This document shows, one piece after another, positions 8,566-17,254 of a stretch of 64,000 bases of DNA (positions within the stretch are counted from its first letter, which is position 1; the number at the start of each line of letters is the position of its first letter). The position numbers were made by a program, and so were the translations under genes. The notes below the pieces were generated by a model. That model worked only from the letters and a program-made list of their open reading frames with translations, ran no database searches and had not been told where the DNA came from. This stretch comes from Palsa-504 sp963808615 (GTDB lineage Bacteria > Actinomycetota > Actinomycetes > Streptosporangiales > Streptosporangiaceae): assembly GCA_963808615.1 (NCBI GenBank), contig CAWEGV010000005.1, forward strand, positions 496,001 to 560,000. Reading direction: 5' to 3'.

Positions 8566-9516
8566 TCAGCTGAGCCGCACCGGACCATCAGAGCGCAGGC
8601 CGCGCGCCCAGTCCGGGGCCGTCATCAGGCGCTTGCCCTCAGCCTGCACCTGGCCGAGACGCAGCGGGCGCGAACCCGTGCCTGCCAGCACGTCGTGGCG
8701 TCCGATCAGGAGTTCGCCGGGAGCCAGATCGGGGACATCGGCTGGCTCGGCGACGGATACCGGCCCGAGCTTCAGCCGGGCACCTTCGTATTCGGCCCAC
8801 GCGCCAGGATCCGGCGTGCACGCGCGGATCAGCCGGTCGATGGCGTGCGCAGGCAGTTTCCAGTTCACCCGGGCGTCCGCCGGGGCGATCTTCGGCGCGA
8901 AGCTCACGCCCTCGGCCGGCTGCGGGACCGCTTGGATCGTTCCTTCCTCGATCCCGTCCAAGGTGGCCACGAGCAGCTCCGCGCCCGAGCGTGCCAGCCG
9001 TTCCAGCAGGTCACCGGTGGTATCACCGGGCCGGACCTGCTCGGTCACCACCCCGTATACGGGCCCCGCGTCAAGCTCGGCGACGACGCGGAACGTGCTG
9101 GCGCCGGTCACGTCGTCGCCGTGCAGGATGGCGTGCTGGACCGGGGCGGCGCCCCGCCAGGCGGGTAGCAGCGAGAAGTGCAGGTTGACCCAGCCGCAGG
9201 CCGGGACGTCCAGGGCAGCCTGCGGTATCAGCGCGCCGTAGGCGACCATCGGACAGCAGTCCGGGCCGATCTCCCGCAGCCTGCTGAGGAACTCGGGGTC
9301 GCGGGCCCGGGCCGGGGTGAGCACCTCGAGGCCCGCCGCGGCAGCCCGCCGGGCCACGGGGCTGGACCCGATCTGGCGGCCGTGGCCCGCCTTATGGCCG
9401 CGGCCGGACGGCGCGTCGGGACGGGTCAGGACCGCGGCGACCTCATGCCGCGAGGCGAGCAGCGCGTCAAGCGCCGGCACCGCGGTCTGCGGGGTACCCG
9501 CGAAGACACAGCGCAT
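8566..9516 (-). CDS. fmt: Methionyl-tRNA formyltransferase
   Basis: The enzyme formylates initiator Met-tRNA using 10-formyltetrahydrofolate. The 316-residue protein has the Rossmann start MRCVFAGTPQTAVPAL, the flexible loop with RPDAPSGRGHK, and the active-site block NLHFSLLPAWRGAAPVQ with the conserved Asn/His and downstream Asp (ELDAGPVYG). The C-terminal OB-fold covers about residues 210-316. It lies 3 bp after def and 1 bp before rsmB, so the three form one transcription unit acting on translation initiation and the ribosome. Confidence 0.96.
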   Translation of the reverse strand: MRCVFAGTPQTAVPALDALLASRHEVAAVLTRPDAPSGRGHKAGHGRQIGSSPVARRAAAAGLEVLTPARARDPEFLSRLREIGPDCCPMVAYGALIPQAALDVPACGWVNLHFSLLPAWRGAAPVQHAILHGDDVTGASTFRVVAELDAGPVYGVVTEQVRPGDTTGDLLERLARSGAELLVATLDGIEEGTIQAVPQPAEGVSFAPKIAPADARVNWKLPAHAIDRLIRACTPDPGAWAEYEGARLKLGPVSVAEPADVPDLAPGELLIGRHDVLAGTGSRPLRLGQVQAEGKRLMTAPDWARGLRSDGPVRLS

Positions 9517-9519
9517 GAG

Positions 9520-10068
9520 CTAGAAGGCCCGTCCCAGCGTCTCGTGCGGGGACACCTTCACCTGCGGGATGGGGTCGCCCCACCATTCGGCTTCGCGGAT
9601 CGCCTTCATGGCCTGCTTGCGCTGGGCCGGGTCCATCCGGTCGATGAACAAGATGCCGTCCAGGTGGTCGGTCTCGTGCTGGATGCAGCGGGCCAGCACG
9701 TCGGTGCCCTCGATCGTCACCGGGTCGCCGTACATGTTGAACCCCTTGGCGACCGCTCTGTGCGCGCGCTTGACCGGGTAGGCCAGGCCGGGGAATGACA
9801 GGCAGCCCTCCTCGTCCTCGTCCTCGTCTTTGGACAAGTCGAGTGAGGGATTGATCAGGTGCCCGGGCTCGTCGTCGCCCACGTGGTAGGTGAAGACCCG
9901 CAGCCCGACCCCGATCTGCGGGGCGGCCAGGCCCAGGCCCGGCGCGTCCATCATGGTGTCGGTGAGGTCCTTGACCAGCCTGCGCAGCTCCGCGTCGAAG
10001 TCGCGGACCGGCTCGGCCGGCGTCCGCAGCACCGGATCACCGAAAAGACGTATCGGCCTGACGCTCAC
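9520..10068 (-). CDS. def: Peptide deformylase
   Basis: The enzyme removes the N-formyl group from nascent proteins, the step that reverses Fmt action. All three family motifs are present: GLGLAAPQIG (motif 1), EEGCLSFPG (motif 2, metal Cys) and QHETDHLDG (motif 3, HExxH metal site with the catalytic Glu). An acidic run DEDEDEE precedes motif 2. I chose GTG 10068 (MSVRPIRLFGDPVLRTP, 182 aa) because AGGAGG sits 5-6 bases upstream; an earlier frame start at 10107 has no such site. fmt follows after 3 bp. Confidence 0.95.
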   Translation of the reverse strand: MSVRPIRLFGDPVLRTPAEPVRDFDAELRRLVKDLTDTMMDAPGLGLAAPQIGVGLRVFTYHVGDDEPGHLINPSLDLSKDEDEDEEGCLSFPGLAYPVKRAHRAVAKGFNMYGDPVTIEGTDVLARCIQHETDHLDGILFIDRMDPAQRKQAMKAIREAEWWGDPIPQVKVSPHETLGRAF

Positions 10069-10134
10069 GAAACCCTCCTGGACACATGACGGCGAGCACC
10101 CGGTCACGTGGCGCCGCCAGGCACAGTTTAGCCA

Positions 10135-12192
10135 TCAGGCGACCTCGGCCGGGTCGAGCTGAACGCGCACCGCGGCACCGTCCTTGCGCGCGCTCCGCGC
10201 AGCCTGCGCCGCGTGCAGCGCCCGTGCGAGCGCCAGGCCGTCCGGCCGGGGGATCCTGATCAGCGTTCTGTTTTCTTCGGGCGGGCCGGCCCCCCCGAGA
10301 GGCACCGGGCCAAGTACCTCGGCCCGGGGCGGAAGCTCGGCCGACCCGACGAATTCCGCGACGGCCGCGGGCGAGCCGGTGATAGCCGCCATCCGCACCG
10401 CGGGCGGGAAGCCTAGCTCGGCCCGTTCAGCCAGCTCTCGTTCGGAGAAACTGACCGGATCCCAGCGGATGAGAGCGTGCACGGCGGGAAGGGCCGACTC
10501 GGCCATGACCACCACGGGTCCGGCGGGCCGGACCAGGGCGGCGGCGTTCAGCCACCGCCGCAGCGTCTCCTCAGCAACCCGGAGGCTGGGACGGCCGAGC
10601 AGCGCCCAGCCATCCAGCAGCAGCGCGGCCGCGTAGCCGTCTGCCGCCACCGGCTCGGCGCCGGGCGTGGCGATGACCAAGGCCGGCTCGGCAGGCACAG
10701 CGGTGAGCACCTGCTGGCCGCCCGAAGTTCGCACGGGTACCCCGGGAAAGGCGCGGCCCAGCTCCTCGGCAGTGCGCGCCGCGCCGGTGACGGCCGCGCG
10801 CAGGCGGTCAGAGCCGCAGCGCGGGCAGGTCCAGTCCGCGGCCAGCGCACCACACCACCGGCAGCCCGGGACCTGACCCGAGCCGGCCACCTGCAGCGGG
10901 CCGCCGCAGGTGGCGCACCTGGCCTGCGCGCGGCACCGGCCGCAGGCGAGCGCGGCCAGGTACCCGCGCCTGGGCACCTGAACCAGGACGGGCCCGGCGG
11001 CCACCCGGACGGGCCCGGCGGCCGGCGCGGTACCGGCGGCCAGCGCGGTGCCGGCACCGGCCCCGCGGGCGTCGCCCGACAGGGCGCTGCGGGCGCTGCG
11101 CAACGCGAGGCTGGGCAGCCGGGCGGTCATGGCGGCGGCGTCGCGGGCCAGTTCTGCCTCGTCGGGGGCGGCCCGTACCCTCGGTGCCGCCTGCCGGAGG
11201 GCCTCGAAGCTGCCGGTCAACGGCTTGGCCCACCCGGCCGCGACCAGCTGGGTGAGCTCGGCAGTGCGGGCGAAGCCGCCGATCAGGGCGGCCGCCTCGG
11301 ACCGGTGCGCGCGCAGCGCCAGCACCTCGCGGGCGTTCGGGTACGGCGCCCGGGGCTCGGCATGCAGATCGTCGCCGTCGTCCCAGAGCACGACCAGGCC
11401 CAGGCGGGAGACCGGAGCGAACATCGCGGCCCTGGTGCCTGCCACGATCTTGACGGTGCCGCGGAGCCCGGCCAGCCAGCGGCGGTAGCGCTCGGCGGGG
11501 CCGAGATCGGCGGTCAGGCAGACGTGGCCCCCCGCTGGCGGGCCGACGCAGGCAAGCGCCTCGTCCACCCGGGCCAGGTCGCGGGCGTCGGGCACCACGA
11601 TGACCACGCCGCGGCCGGCGGCGGCCGTGGTGGCGGCGGCGATGGCGATCTCGGCCGGCCACCGCGGGCCGGGCAGAGCCGACCAGGCGGCCCGGACCGC
11701 TCGGCCCTCGGCCAGCGCGTCAAGGAACGCCTGCCCGGCCGGATACCGGACCCACGATCCGGGTCCGGGCCGAGGCACAGAGGCAGTCGAGGGCGTCGCG
11801 GAGGCTTCCGGTGCTTCTCGTTCGGCGGTGGCGTGCCGGGGCGGGATGGCCAGACGGAGCACGTCGGCCAGCGTGCCCGCATACCGGTCCGCCACCGCCC
11901 GGGCCAGGTCGAAGATCTCCGGCGTGAGCACGGGTTCCGGGGAAACGACCCGTTCCAGCCGGGCGAGCCTGCCCTGATGCTCGCTGGTCTCGGTGCGGTC
12001 CAGCAGGTAGCCGTCGACCAGTTGCCCGGCGAACCTGACCCGGACCCGGCAGCCGGGCACCGCCGTCTCGTCCAGGCCTGCCGGGACCAGGTAGTCGAAG
12101 GGCCGGTCCAGATGGGCCAGCGAGATGTCCACCGCCACCCGGGCGACCGGCAGCCGCTCGCTGACCGCCTGGTCTTTAGAGCCCTTCGCCAC
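10135..12192 (-). CDS. priA: Primosomal protein N' (PriA), actinobacterial type probably without helicase activity
   Basis: The 685-residue protein has the PriA N-terminal 3'-DNA-binding domain (ARVAVDISLAHLDRPFDYLVP) and a helicase-like core. It also has the paired zinc-binding cysteines (CGRCRAQARCATCGGPLQ, CRWCGALAADWTCPRCGSDRL). In the core no P-loop GKT/S is visible where Walker A should be, and the DEAH position reads WDDGDD. Loss of the ATPase motifs is known for actinobacterial PriA proteins, which are thought to act only as structural restart factors. It lies between metK and def; a 205-bp gap separates it from metK. Confidence 0.9.
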   Translation of the reverse strand: MAKGSKDQAVSERLPVARVAVDISLAHLDRPFDYLVPAGLDETAVPGCRVRVRFAGQLVDGYLLDRTETSEHQGRLARLERVVSPEPVLTPEIFDLARAVADRYAGTLADVLRLAIPPRHATAEREAPEASATPSTASVPRPGPGSWVRYPAGQAFLDALAEGRAVRAAWSALPGPRWPAEIAIAAATTAAAGRGVVIVVPDARDLARVDEALACVGPPAGGHVCLTADLGPAERYRRWLAGLRGTVKIVAGTRAAMFAPVSRLGLVVLWDDGDDLHAEPRAPYPNAREVLALRAHRSEAAALIGGFARTAELTQLVAAGWAKPLTGSFEALRQAAPRVRAAPDEAELARDAAAMTARLPSLALRSARSALSGDARGAGAGTALAAGTAPAAGPVRVAAGPVLVQVPRRGYLAALACGRCRAQARCATCGGPLQVAGSGQVPGCRWCGALAADWTCPRCGSDRLRAAVTGAARTAEELGRAFPGVPVRTSGGQQVLTAVPAEPALVIATPGAEPVAADGYAAALLLDGWALLGRPSLRVAEETLRRWLNAAALVRPAGPVVVMAESALPAVHALIRWDPVSFSERELAERAELGFPPAVRMAAITGSPAAVAEFVGSAELPPRAEVLGPVPLGGAGPPEENRTLIRIPRPDGLALARALHAAQAARSARKDGAAVRVQLDPAEVA

Positions 12193-12397
12193 GGTTCCGT
12201 CCTACCAGAACGCGGGCCATGCTCGCGCTCGGGCAGTCGAGCGGTGAGTTTTCCATGATCACGAAGACGTTTAGGTCATATAGGGCACTGAATCCTTCAC
12301 GATCGTGAAACTTAGATGGTGACAGCGGAGAACTGCTGTTAACCAGGCGAGTTGCTCGGTGCGTGGCTCGTTAGGGATAAATGGCTGTCAGGACACC
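12193..12397. promoter_or_regulatory. priA upstream region with a 14-bp perfect palindrome
   Basis: The gap between metK and priA, both on the minus strand, must hold the metK end and any separate priA promoter. It contains TTCACGATCGTGAA (12296-12309), a perfect 14-bp palindrome, in a locally AT-richer stretch. The position about 110 bp upstream of the priA start fits an operator, but no known regulator consensus was recognised and no convincing -35/-10 pair was found. Confidence 0.4.
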
Positions 12398-13588
12398 TCA
12401 GGCGCCGGCGGCGCGGAGCTGGTCGGCGCGGTCGATGCGCTCCCAGGAGAAGTCAGGCTCGGTGCGGCCGAAGTGCCCGTACGCGGCGGTCTGGGCGTAG
12501 ATGGGCCGCAGCAGGTCGAGCGCGTAGATGAGGGCCCGCGGTCGGAGGTCGAAGACCTTCAGCACGGCGTCCTGGATCCGCTCCACCGGCACCTTTTCCG
12601 TGCCGAAGCACTCGACGAACAGCCCGACCGGCATCGCCTTGCCGATCGCGTACGCCACCTGGGCCTCGCACCGATCCGCCAGGCCAGCGGCCACCACGTT
12701 CTTGGCCACCCACCGCATGGCGTAGGCCGCGCTGCGGTCAACCTTGGACGGGTCCTTGCCCGAGAAGGCCCCTCCCCCGTGCCGCGCCATGCCCCCGTAG
12801 GTGTCGATGATGATCTTCCGGCCGGTCAGCCCGGCGTCGCCCATGGGGCCGCCGATCTCGAAGCGGCCGGTCGGGTTGACCAGCAGCCGGAACCCGTCGG
12901 TGTCGATCCCGGCCTCAGCCACGACCGGCTCGACCACGTAGTCCCTGATGTCGGGGGCCAGAAGCTCCTTGAGGTTGATGTCCGGAGCGTGCTGGGTCGA
13001 GACCACCACGGTATCCAGCCGCACCGGGGTATCGCCGGCGTACTCGATGGTCACCTGCGTCTTGCCGTCCGGGCGCAGGTACGGCACGGTGCCCGCGCGG
13101 CGGACCTCGGCCAGCCGCTTGGCCAGCTTGTGCGCGAGCATGATCGGGAGCGGCATCAGTTCTGGCGTCTCACGGCAGGCGTAGCCGAACATGAGCCCCT
13201 GGTCGCCGGCGCCCTGCCGGTCGAGTTCGTCGGTGCCCTCGCCCTCGCGGTACTCGAACGCATCGTTGACGCCCTGGGCGATGTCCGGTGACTGAGAGCC
13301 GATCGAGACCGACACGCCGCAGGATGCCCCGTCATAACCCTTGGCCGAGGAGTCGTAGCCGATCTCGAGGATCTTGTCCCTGATGATGCCGGGGATGTCG
13401 ACGTAGGTCTGCGTGGTGACCTCGCCGGCGACGTGCACCTGGCCGGTGGTGATCAAGGTCTCCACCGCCACCCGGCTGCCCGGATCATCCTTGATCATGG
13501 CATCCAGGATGGCGTCGCTGATCTGGTCGGCCATCTTGTCCGGATGACCCTCGGTCACGGACTCAGAAGTAAACAGGCGACGCGCCAC
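12398..13588 (-). CDS. metK: S-adenosylmethionine synthase
   Basis: The enzyme makes SAM from methionine and ATP. The 396-residue protein carries the family signatures GHPDKMADQISDAILDA near the N-terminus, GAGDQGLMFGYA, and the P-loop-like GGGAFSGKDPSKVDRSAAY. It starts at GTG 13588 with AGGAGGG 9-10 bases upstream. It is co-oriented with coaBC (84-bp gap), so it may be read through from the mihF-gmk-rpoZ-coaBC unit as well as from its own promoter; a TAGAAT hexamer at 13626-13631 is a possible -10. No SAM riboswitch was recognised. Confidence 0.97.
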   Translation of the reverse strand: MARRLFTSESVTEGHPDKMADQISDAILDAMIKDDPGSRVAVETLITTGQVHVAGEVTTQTYVDIPGIIRDKILEIGYDSSAKGYDGASCGVSVSIGSQSPDIAQGVNDAFEYREGEGTDELDRQGAGDQGLMFGYACRETPELMPLPIMLAHKLAKRLAEVRRAGTVPYLRPDGKTQVTIEYAGDTPVRLDTVVVSTQHAPDINLKELLAPDIRDYVVEPVVAEAGIDTDGFRLLVNPTGRFEIGGPMGDAGLTGRKIIIDTYGGMARHGGGAFSGKDPSKVDRSAAYAMRWVAKNVVAAGLADRCEAQVAYAIGKAMPVGLFVECFGTEKVPVERIQDAVLKVFDLRPRALIYALDLLRPIYAQTAAYGHFGRTEPDFSWERIDRADQLRAAGA

Positions 13589-13672
13589 GTCGTTTTCCCT
13601 CCTAAGGACCCCGGTAACTGCGGTGATTCTATCCGGAGTCCCTGGGCGGACAGCCTGCTTGGGATCAGCCGG

Positions 13673-14908
13673 TTACGTGGGATTGACGCTTGACGCCCGC
13701 TCCAGGTTGGCAACCACCAGATCCCACACCACGTCGGCGAGCGCCTCTTTGGGCCCGCGCGGTACCGGGGTAACAGTACCGTCGGCGGCGAACACGACCG
13801 CCTCGTTGTCTGGCGTGCCGAAGCCCAGCCCGTTCCCCACCGGGTTGACCACCAGCAGGTCACACCCCTTGCGGGCGAGCTTGGCCCTGGCCGCCTGCTG
13901 CGAGGTGTCCGTTTCCGCGGCGAACCCGACGAGGACTGGCCGGTTGTCGTGCTGGCCTCGGTGGGCCGCCAGTTCGGCCAGGATGTCCGGGTTTTCGGTC
14001 AGCCGCAGCGGCTCGGGCGGCCGACCGTCCTTCTTCATCTTCGCCGCGCTGCGCGCCACCGGACGGTAGTCCGCCACCGCAGCGGCCATCACCACCGCGT
14101 CGGCGCCGTCTCCTTGGGCTACGGCCTGGGCGATCGCGTCCTGCATCTCGAGAGCTGAGACCACCCGGATCACCTTGGCCCCGGCCGGATCGGCGAGCAC
14201 GACGTTGGCCGCGACCACGGTCACCTCGGCACCGCGGGCGACGGCCGTGCGGACCAGGGCATAGCCCTGCGTCCCGGTGGACCAGTTGCCGATGAACCTG
14301 ACCGGGTCGATCTCCTCGCGAGTGCCGCCTGCGGATACGACGACCCGGCGGCCGGCCAGGTCCTGGCTGAGGCGTCCCCTGGCCAGCAGGCGGATGGCCA
14401 CCGCGAAGATCTCCGGCGGTTCCGGCAGCCGGCCCGCACCAGTGTCCGCGCCGGTCAGGCGGCCGACCGCGGGCTCGAGCACCACGGCGCCGCGGCGGCG
14501 GAGCAACGCTACGTTCGCCCGGGTCGCGGGATGGTCCCACATCTCGGTATGCATGGCGGGCGCGTACAGCACCGGGCACCTGGCGGTCAGCAGCGTGGCG
14601 GTCAGCAGGTCCCCGGCCATCCCGGCCGCGGCCCGCGCCATCAGGTCGGCGGTCGCGGGGGCGACGATGACCAGATCCGCCGACTGGCCGATCCGGACGT
14701 GGGGCACCTCGGATACGCCCGTCCACGCGTCGGTGGTGACCGGCTCGCCTGATAGCGCGGCCCAGGTCGCCTCGCCGACGAACCTGAGGGCATCAGGGGT
14801 GGGCACGACCCGGACGCGATGCCCGGCCTCGGTCAGCAGCCTGAGCAGCTCACACGACTTGTAGGCCGCGATGCCCGCGCCGACGCCGAGGACGACGCGT
14901 GCCGACAT
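13673..14908 (-). CDS. coaBC: Bifunctional phosphopantothenoylcysteine decarboxylase/phosphopantothenate-cysteine ligase
   Basis: The protein performs two steps of coenzyme A synthesis. The N-terminal flavin-dependent CoaC half (MSARVVLGVGAGIAAYKSCELLRLL) includes the substrate clamp and catalytic region PAMHTEMWDHPATRANV. The C-terminal CoaB half includes VSAGGTREEIDPVRFIGNWSTG, AAAVADYRP, and the KMKK and NPDIL motifs. It is 411 residues, the normal length. rpoZ lies 23 bp upstream on the same strand. Confidence 0.96.
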   Translation of the reverse strand: MSARVVLGVGAGIAAYKSCELLRLLTEAGHRVRVVPTPDALRFVGEATWAALSGEPVTTDAWTGVSEVPHVRIGQSADLVIVAPATADLMARAAAGMAGDLLTATLLTARCPVLYAPAMHTEMWDHPATRANVALLRRRGAVVLEPAVGRLTGADTGAGRLPEPPEIFAVAIRLLARGRLSQDLAGRRVVVSAGGTREEIDPVRFIGNWSTGTQGYALVRTAVARGAEVTVVAANVVLADPAGAKVIRVVSALEMQDAIAQAVAQGDGADAVVMAAAVADYRPVARSAAKMKKDGRPPEPLRLTENPDILAELAAHRGQHDNRPVLVGFAAETDTSQQAARAKLARKGCDLLVVNPVGNGLGFGTPDNEAVVFAADGTVTPVPRGPKEALADVVWDLVVANLERASSVNPT

Positions 14909-14931
14909 GCCTGGTCTTCCGGGTCTCCGGT

Positions 14932-15201
14932 TCAGCCTTCGGTGGCCTCGACGTTGAGCAGCCGCTCCTTGATCTCGCGAAGCGAGATGGATAGCGGCTT
15001 CTCCTGGCTGCGCGTCTCCACCAGCGGCCCGACGTACTCGAGCAGCCCTTCACCGAGCTGCGAGTAATAGGCGTTGATCTGCCGTGCGCGCTTCGCGGCC
15101 ATGATCACTAGCCGGTACTTGCTGTCCACGACGTCGAGAAGCTCGTCGATCGGCGGGTTGATGATGCCGTCGGCGACTCCAAGGGGCTGAGTCCCTGCCA
15201 C
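14932..15201 (-). CDS. rpoZ: RNA polymerase omega subunit
   Basis: This is the small subunit that helps assemble beta-prime into RNA polymerase. The 89-residue product has the omega core PPIDELLDVVDSKYRLVIMAAKRARQINAYY and the actinobacterial C-terminal segment GPLVETRSQEKPLSISLREI. The start is GTG 15201. It sits 18 bp after gmk and 23 bp before coaBC, the usual gmk-rpoZ-coaBC order. Confidence 0.95.
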   Translation of the reverse strand: MAGTQPLGVADGIINPPIDELLDVVDSKYRLVIMAAKRARQINAYYSQLGEGLLEYVGPLVETRSQEKPLSISLREIKERLLNVEATEG

Positions 15202-15219
15202 GTTCTGCCTTCCGTCGGT

Positions 15220-15861
15220 TCAAACCGAACCACACTGCTCCATCAAGGCTATCAGCTGGCGGCACACGTCCTGGACGGACGTGTTCACCAGCGTGATGTC
15301 AAACTCATCCGCCGCCGCGAGTTCTTCCCGGGCCGTTGCGAGCCTGCGGGCCAGGACCTCGGGCGGCTCAGTGGCCCGGCCGCTGAGCCTGCGGACCAGC
15401 TCATCCCAGGACGGCGGGGCCAGGAACACCAGCCGGGCGCCGGGCGCGGCCCGCTTGACCTGCCGTGCGCCGACCAGGTCGATCTCAAGCAGGCAAGCCA
15501 CGCCGGCCTCGAGCTTCTCGGCGAGCGGCGCGCGCGGCGTGCCGTATCGATGGCCGGCGAACCGCGCCCACTCCAGGAGCGCTCCGCTGGCCACCAGCCG
15601 GTCGAACTCGACATCGTCGACGAAGTGATATTCGCGCCCGTCTATCTCGCCGGGCCGCGGCTTCCGTGTCGTGACCGACACGGATATCCAGATCTGGGGA
15701 CACGTCTTGCTGAGTTCGGCGACGACCGTGCTCTTCCCGACCCCGGAGGGCCCGGAGAGCACGGTCAGTCGCGAATGCGCCGGGGTTGCGAGTGTCCCAT
15801 CGCCTGGGCTTGGCTCCCGCCTGTCACTCGGTTCAGATATCGGCACCGAACTCTTGCTCAA
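15220..15861 (-). CDS. gmk: Guanylate kinase
   Basis: The enzyme phosphorylates GMP to GDP. The P-loop is SGPSGVGKST; the GMP-binding segment is VSVTTRKPRPGEIDGREYHFV; LEIDLVGARQVK and the lid region DELVRRLSGRATE follow. It is 213 residues with a 25-residue N-terminal extension. The TTG at 15861 overlaps the end of mihF by 29 bp; GTG 15846 would overlap it less. Either way gmk is coupled to mihF. Confidence 0.95.
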   Translation of the reverse strand: MSKSSVPISEPSDRREPSPGDGTLATPAHSRLTVLSGPSGVGKSTVVAELSKTCPQIWISVSVTTRKPRPGEIDGREYHFVDDVEFDRLVASGALLEWARFAGHRYGTPRAPLAEKLEAGVACLLEIDLVGARQVKRAAPGARLVFLAPPSWDELVRRLSGRATEPPEVLARRLATAREELAAADEFDITLVNTSVQDVCRQLIALMEQCGSV

Positions 15862-16154
15862 GCGCCGCTCGCTGGTTGGTGCCCAGCCCGCGTACGCGAC
15901 GCGATTCCGCTATGCCTAGCCTTTCCATGATCTGCTTCGCCCTGACCTTGCCCACGCCAGGCAGGGACTCAAGCAGAGCCGAGACCTTCATCTTGCCAAT
16001 GACGTCATCGGTGCTGCCTTCCTTGATGACGTCAGAACAAGGTCGTGGCCCCGCGCTTGAGGCGGTTCTTCACCTCGGCGCGTTCTTTGCGTGCCCTGGC
16101 AGCCTTCTCAAGTGCTGCCGCGCGTTCTGCAGGAGTAAGGGGAGGAAGAGCCAC
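15833..16154 (-). CDS. mihF: Integration host factor mIHF, interrupted by a +1 frameshift
   Basis: mIHF is the actinobacterial nucleoid and phage-integration factor, essential in mycobacteria. From GTG 16154 the first frame reads MALPPLTPAERAAALEKAAR, then KNRLKRGATTLF, and stops at UGA (16032-16034). The next frame continues with DVIKEGSTDDVIGKMKV, then LPGVGKVRAKQIMERLGIAE (the H2TH DNA-binding motif), to the stop at 15833. Skipping one base gives a 106-residue protein of normal length. The junction reads TTC TGA C, similar in layout to the prfB recoding site, but Phe-tRNA would re-pair poorly after slipping. A sequencing indel, a real mutation or programmed frameshifting are all possible; the first is most likely. 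gmk follows directly. Confidence 0.85.
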
Positions 16155-16513
16155 TCGAGGTCACCTCGGGTTTCGTCGGAAAAATGGTTTGTCGGGAGGG
16201 GAAACTAGCCAATCACGTACCCTTTCGGCAACGCAAACCCGCGTTTACGTCGTCACAAATTCAAATATAATACTCAGTGTTAGCAAATAATTACCTAGAG
16301 TTACCAGATGGCCGGTCAAACCTGCGTCACGGGTCTCACCCAGCGATAACCTGCGGTCACCCCGCAAGTCACCAGCGTATGCCATATCCGCCCGGCGGGC
16401 TGAGCACTGGGCCGGCGCGTCGAGATCCCGTGGGCAGGCGCGTCGAGATCCCGGGAGAACTCAGCCCAGACCGGATCTCCGCGCCGAGCGCGGCGGGACC
16501 TCGAGCGGTCAGT
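16155..16513 (-). promoter_or_regulatory. mihF promoter region (AT-rich gap downstream of pyrF)
   Basis: This 359-bp gap separates pyrF from mihF. An AT-rich block at 16240-16320 contrasts with the surrounding GC-rich DNA. One fair sigma-70-like pair reads toward mihF: TTGACC (16314-16319), 16-bp spacer, TAGGTA (16292-16297). GAGGTGA a few bases before the GTG start is a fair ribosome binding site. A 17-bp direct repeat (GGCGCGTCGAGATCCCG) lies at 16414-16430 and 16437-16453; its role is unknown. Confidence 0.45.
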
Positions 16514-17254
16514 TCAGCCGGGATTCCGAGCGGCGGCCAGACGCCGCAGCGACGCGGCGATGGCGGCCGCGGCGGCTCCCGGATCCGGGGCACGGGTGAT
16601 GGGCCGGCCGATCACCAGCAGGTCCGCCCCGGCCAGCAGGGCTTCCTCCGGTGTTGCCACTCGCGCCTGGTCGTAGGCTGCCGCTCCGGCCGGACGCACG
16701 CCCGGCGTGATCAGCGTCACGTCGTCGCCTACCTCCGACCTGACGGCAGAGACCTCGCGCGGCGAGCAGACCAGGCCATGCGCGCCCGCTTCCACCGAGA
16801 GGGTGGCCAGTCGCAGGACCGCGTCCGGCACTGGCCCGGTCAGCCCGATCCGGCCGAGGTCATCGTCGCCCAGCGAGGTCAGTACCGTGACGGCGGCGAC
16901 CATCGTGCTCGGTGCGGCGTCCACGGCGGCGCGGATGACATCGGGACCGCCCGCGGCGTGCACGGTGAGCACGTCGGGCCGCAGCCTCGCGACCGCCTTG
17001 GCCGCCCCGGCTACCGTGGCCGGGATGTCATGCAGCTTGAGGTCGAGGAATACCGATACCCGGCTGGCACCGCGCACCGTCGCCACCACCTCCGGCCCGT
17101 AGCGCAGGTAGAGTTCCAGCCCGACCTTGACCGTGCTCACATGCGGCGTCACCAGCGCTGCCCAGCGCGCAGCCGTCTCCAGGTCGGGCGCGTCGAGCGC
17201 GACGGCCACCGGCGCCAGCGTGCTCACGGACACTCTTCCATCACTTCGCTCCAT
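16514..17254 (-). CDS. pyrF: Orotidine 5'-phosphate decarboxylase
   Basis: The enzyme carries out the last step to UMP. The 246-residue barrel has VALDAPDLETA, KVGLELYLRYG, the catalytic Asp-Lys-Asp segment FLDLKLHDIPATV, HAAGGPDVI, ITPGVRPAG and the phosphate-binding VIGRPITRAPDP. ATG 17254 lies inside the end of pyrD (14-bp overlap). GTG 17233 is an alternative just after the pyrD stop. It is the last gene of the pyr operon. Confidence 0.93.
   Translation of the reverse strand: MERSDGRVSVSTLAPVAVALDAPDLETAARWAALVTPHVSTVKVGLELYLRYGPEVVATVRGASRVSVFLDLKLHDIPATVAGAAKAVARLRPDVLTVHAAGGPDVIRAAVDAAPSTMVAAVTVLTSLGDDDLGRIGLTGPVPDAVLRLATLSVEAGAHGLVCSPREVSAVRSEVGDDVTLITPGVRPAGAAAYDQARVATPEEALLAGADLLVIGRPITRAPDPGAAAAAIAASLRRLAAARNPG

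Noticed and set aside
10477..12258. A 593-codon open frame on the plus strand opposite priA
   Set aside because: It is antisense to a clear PriA, rich in Gly/Arg/Pro, without domain motifs; a typical GC-rich shadow frame.
13589..13672. Possible SAM riboswitch before metK
   Set aside because: The leader is short, with no kink-turn or conserved SAM-I/II/IV features; only an ordinary ribosome binding site is seen.
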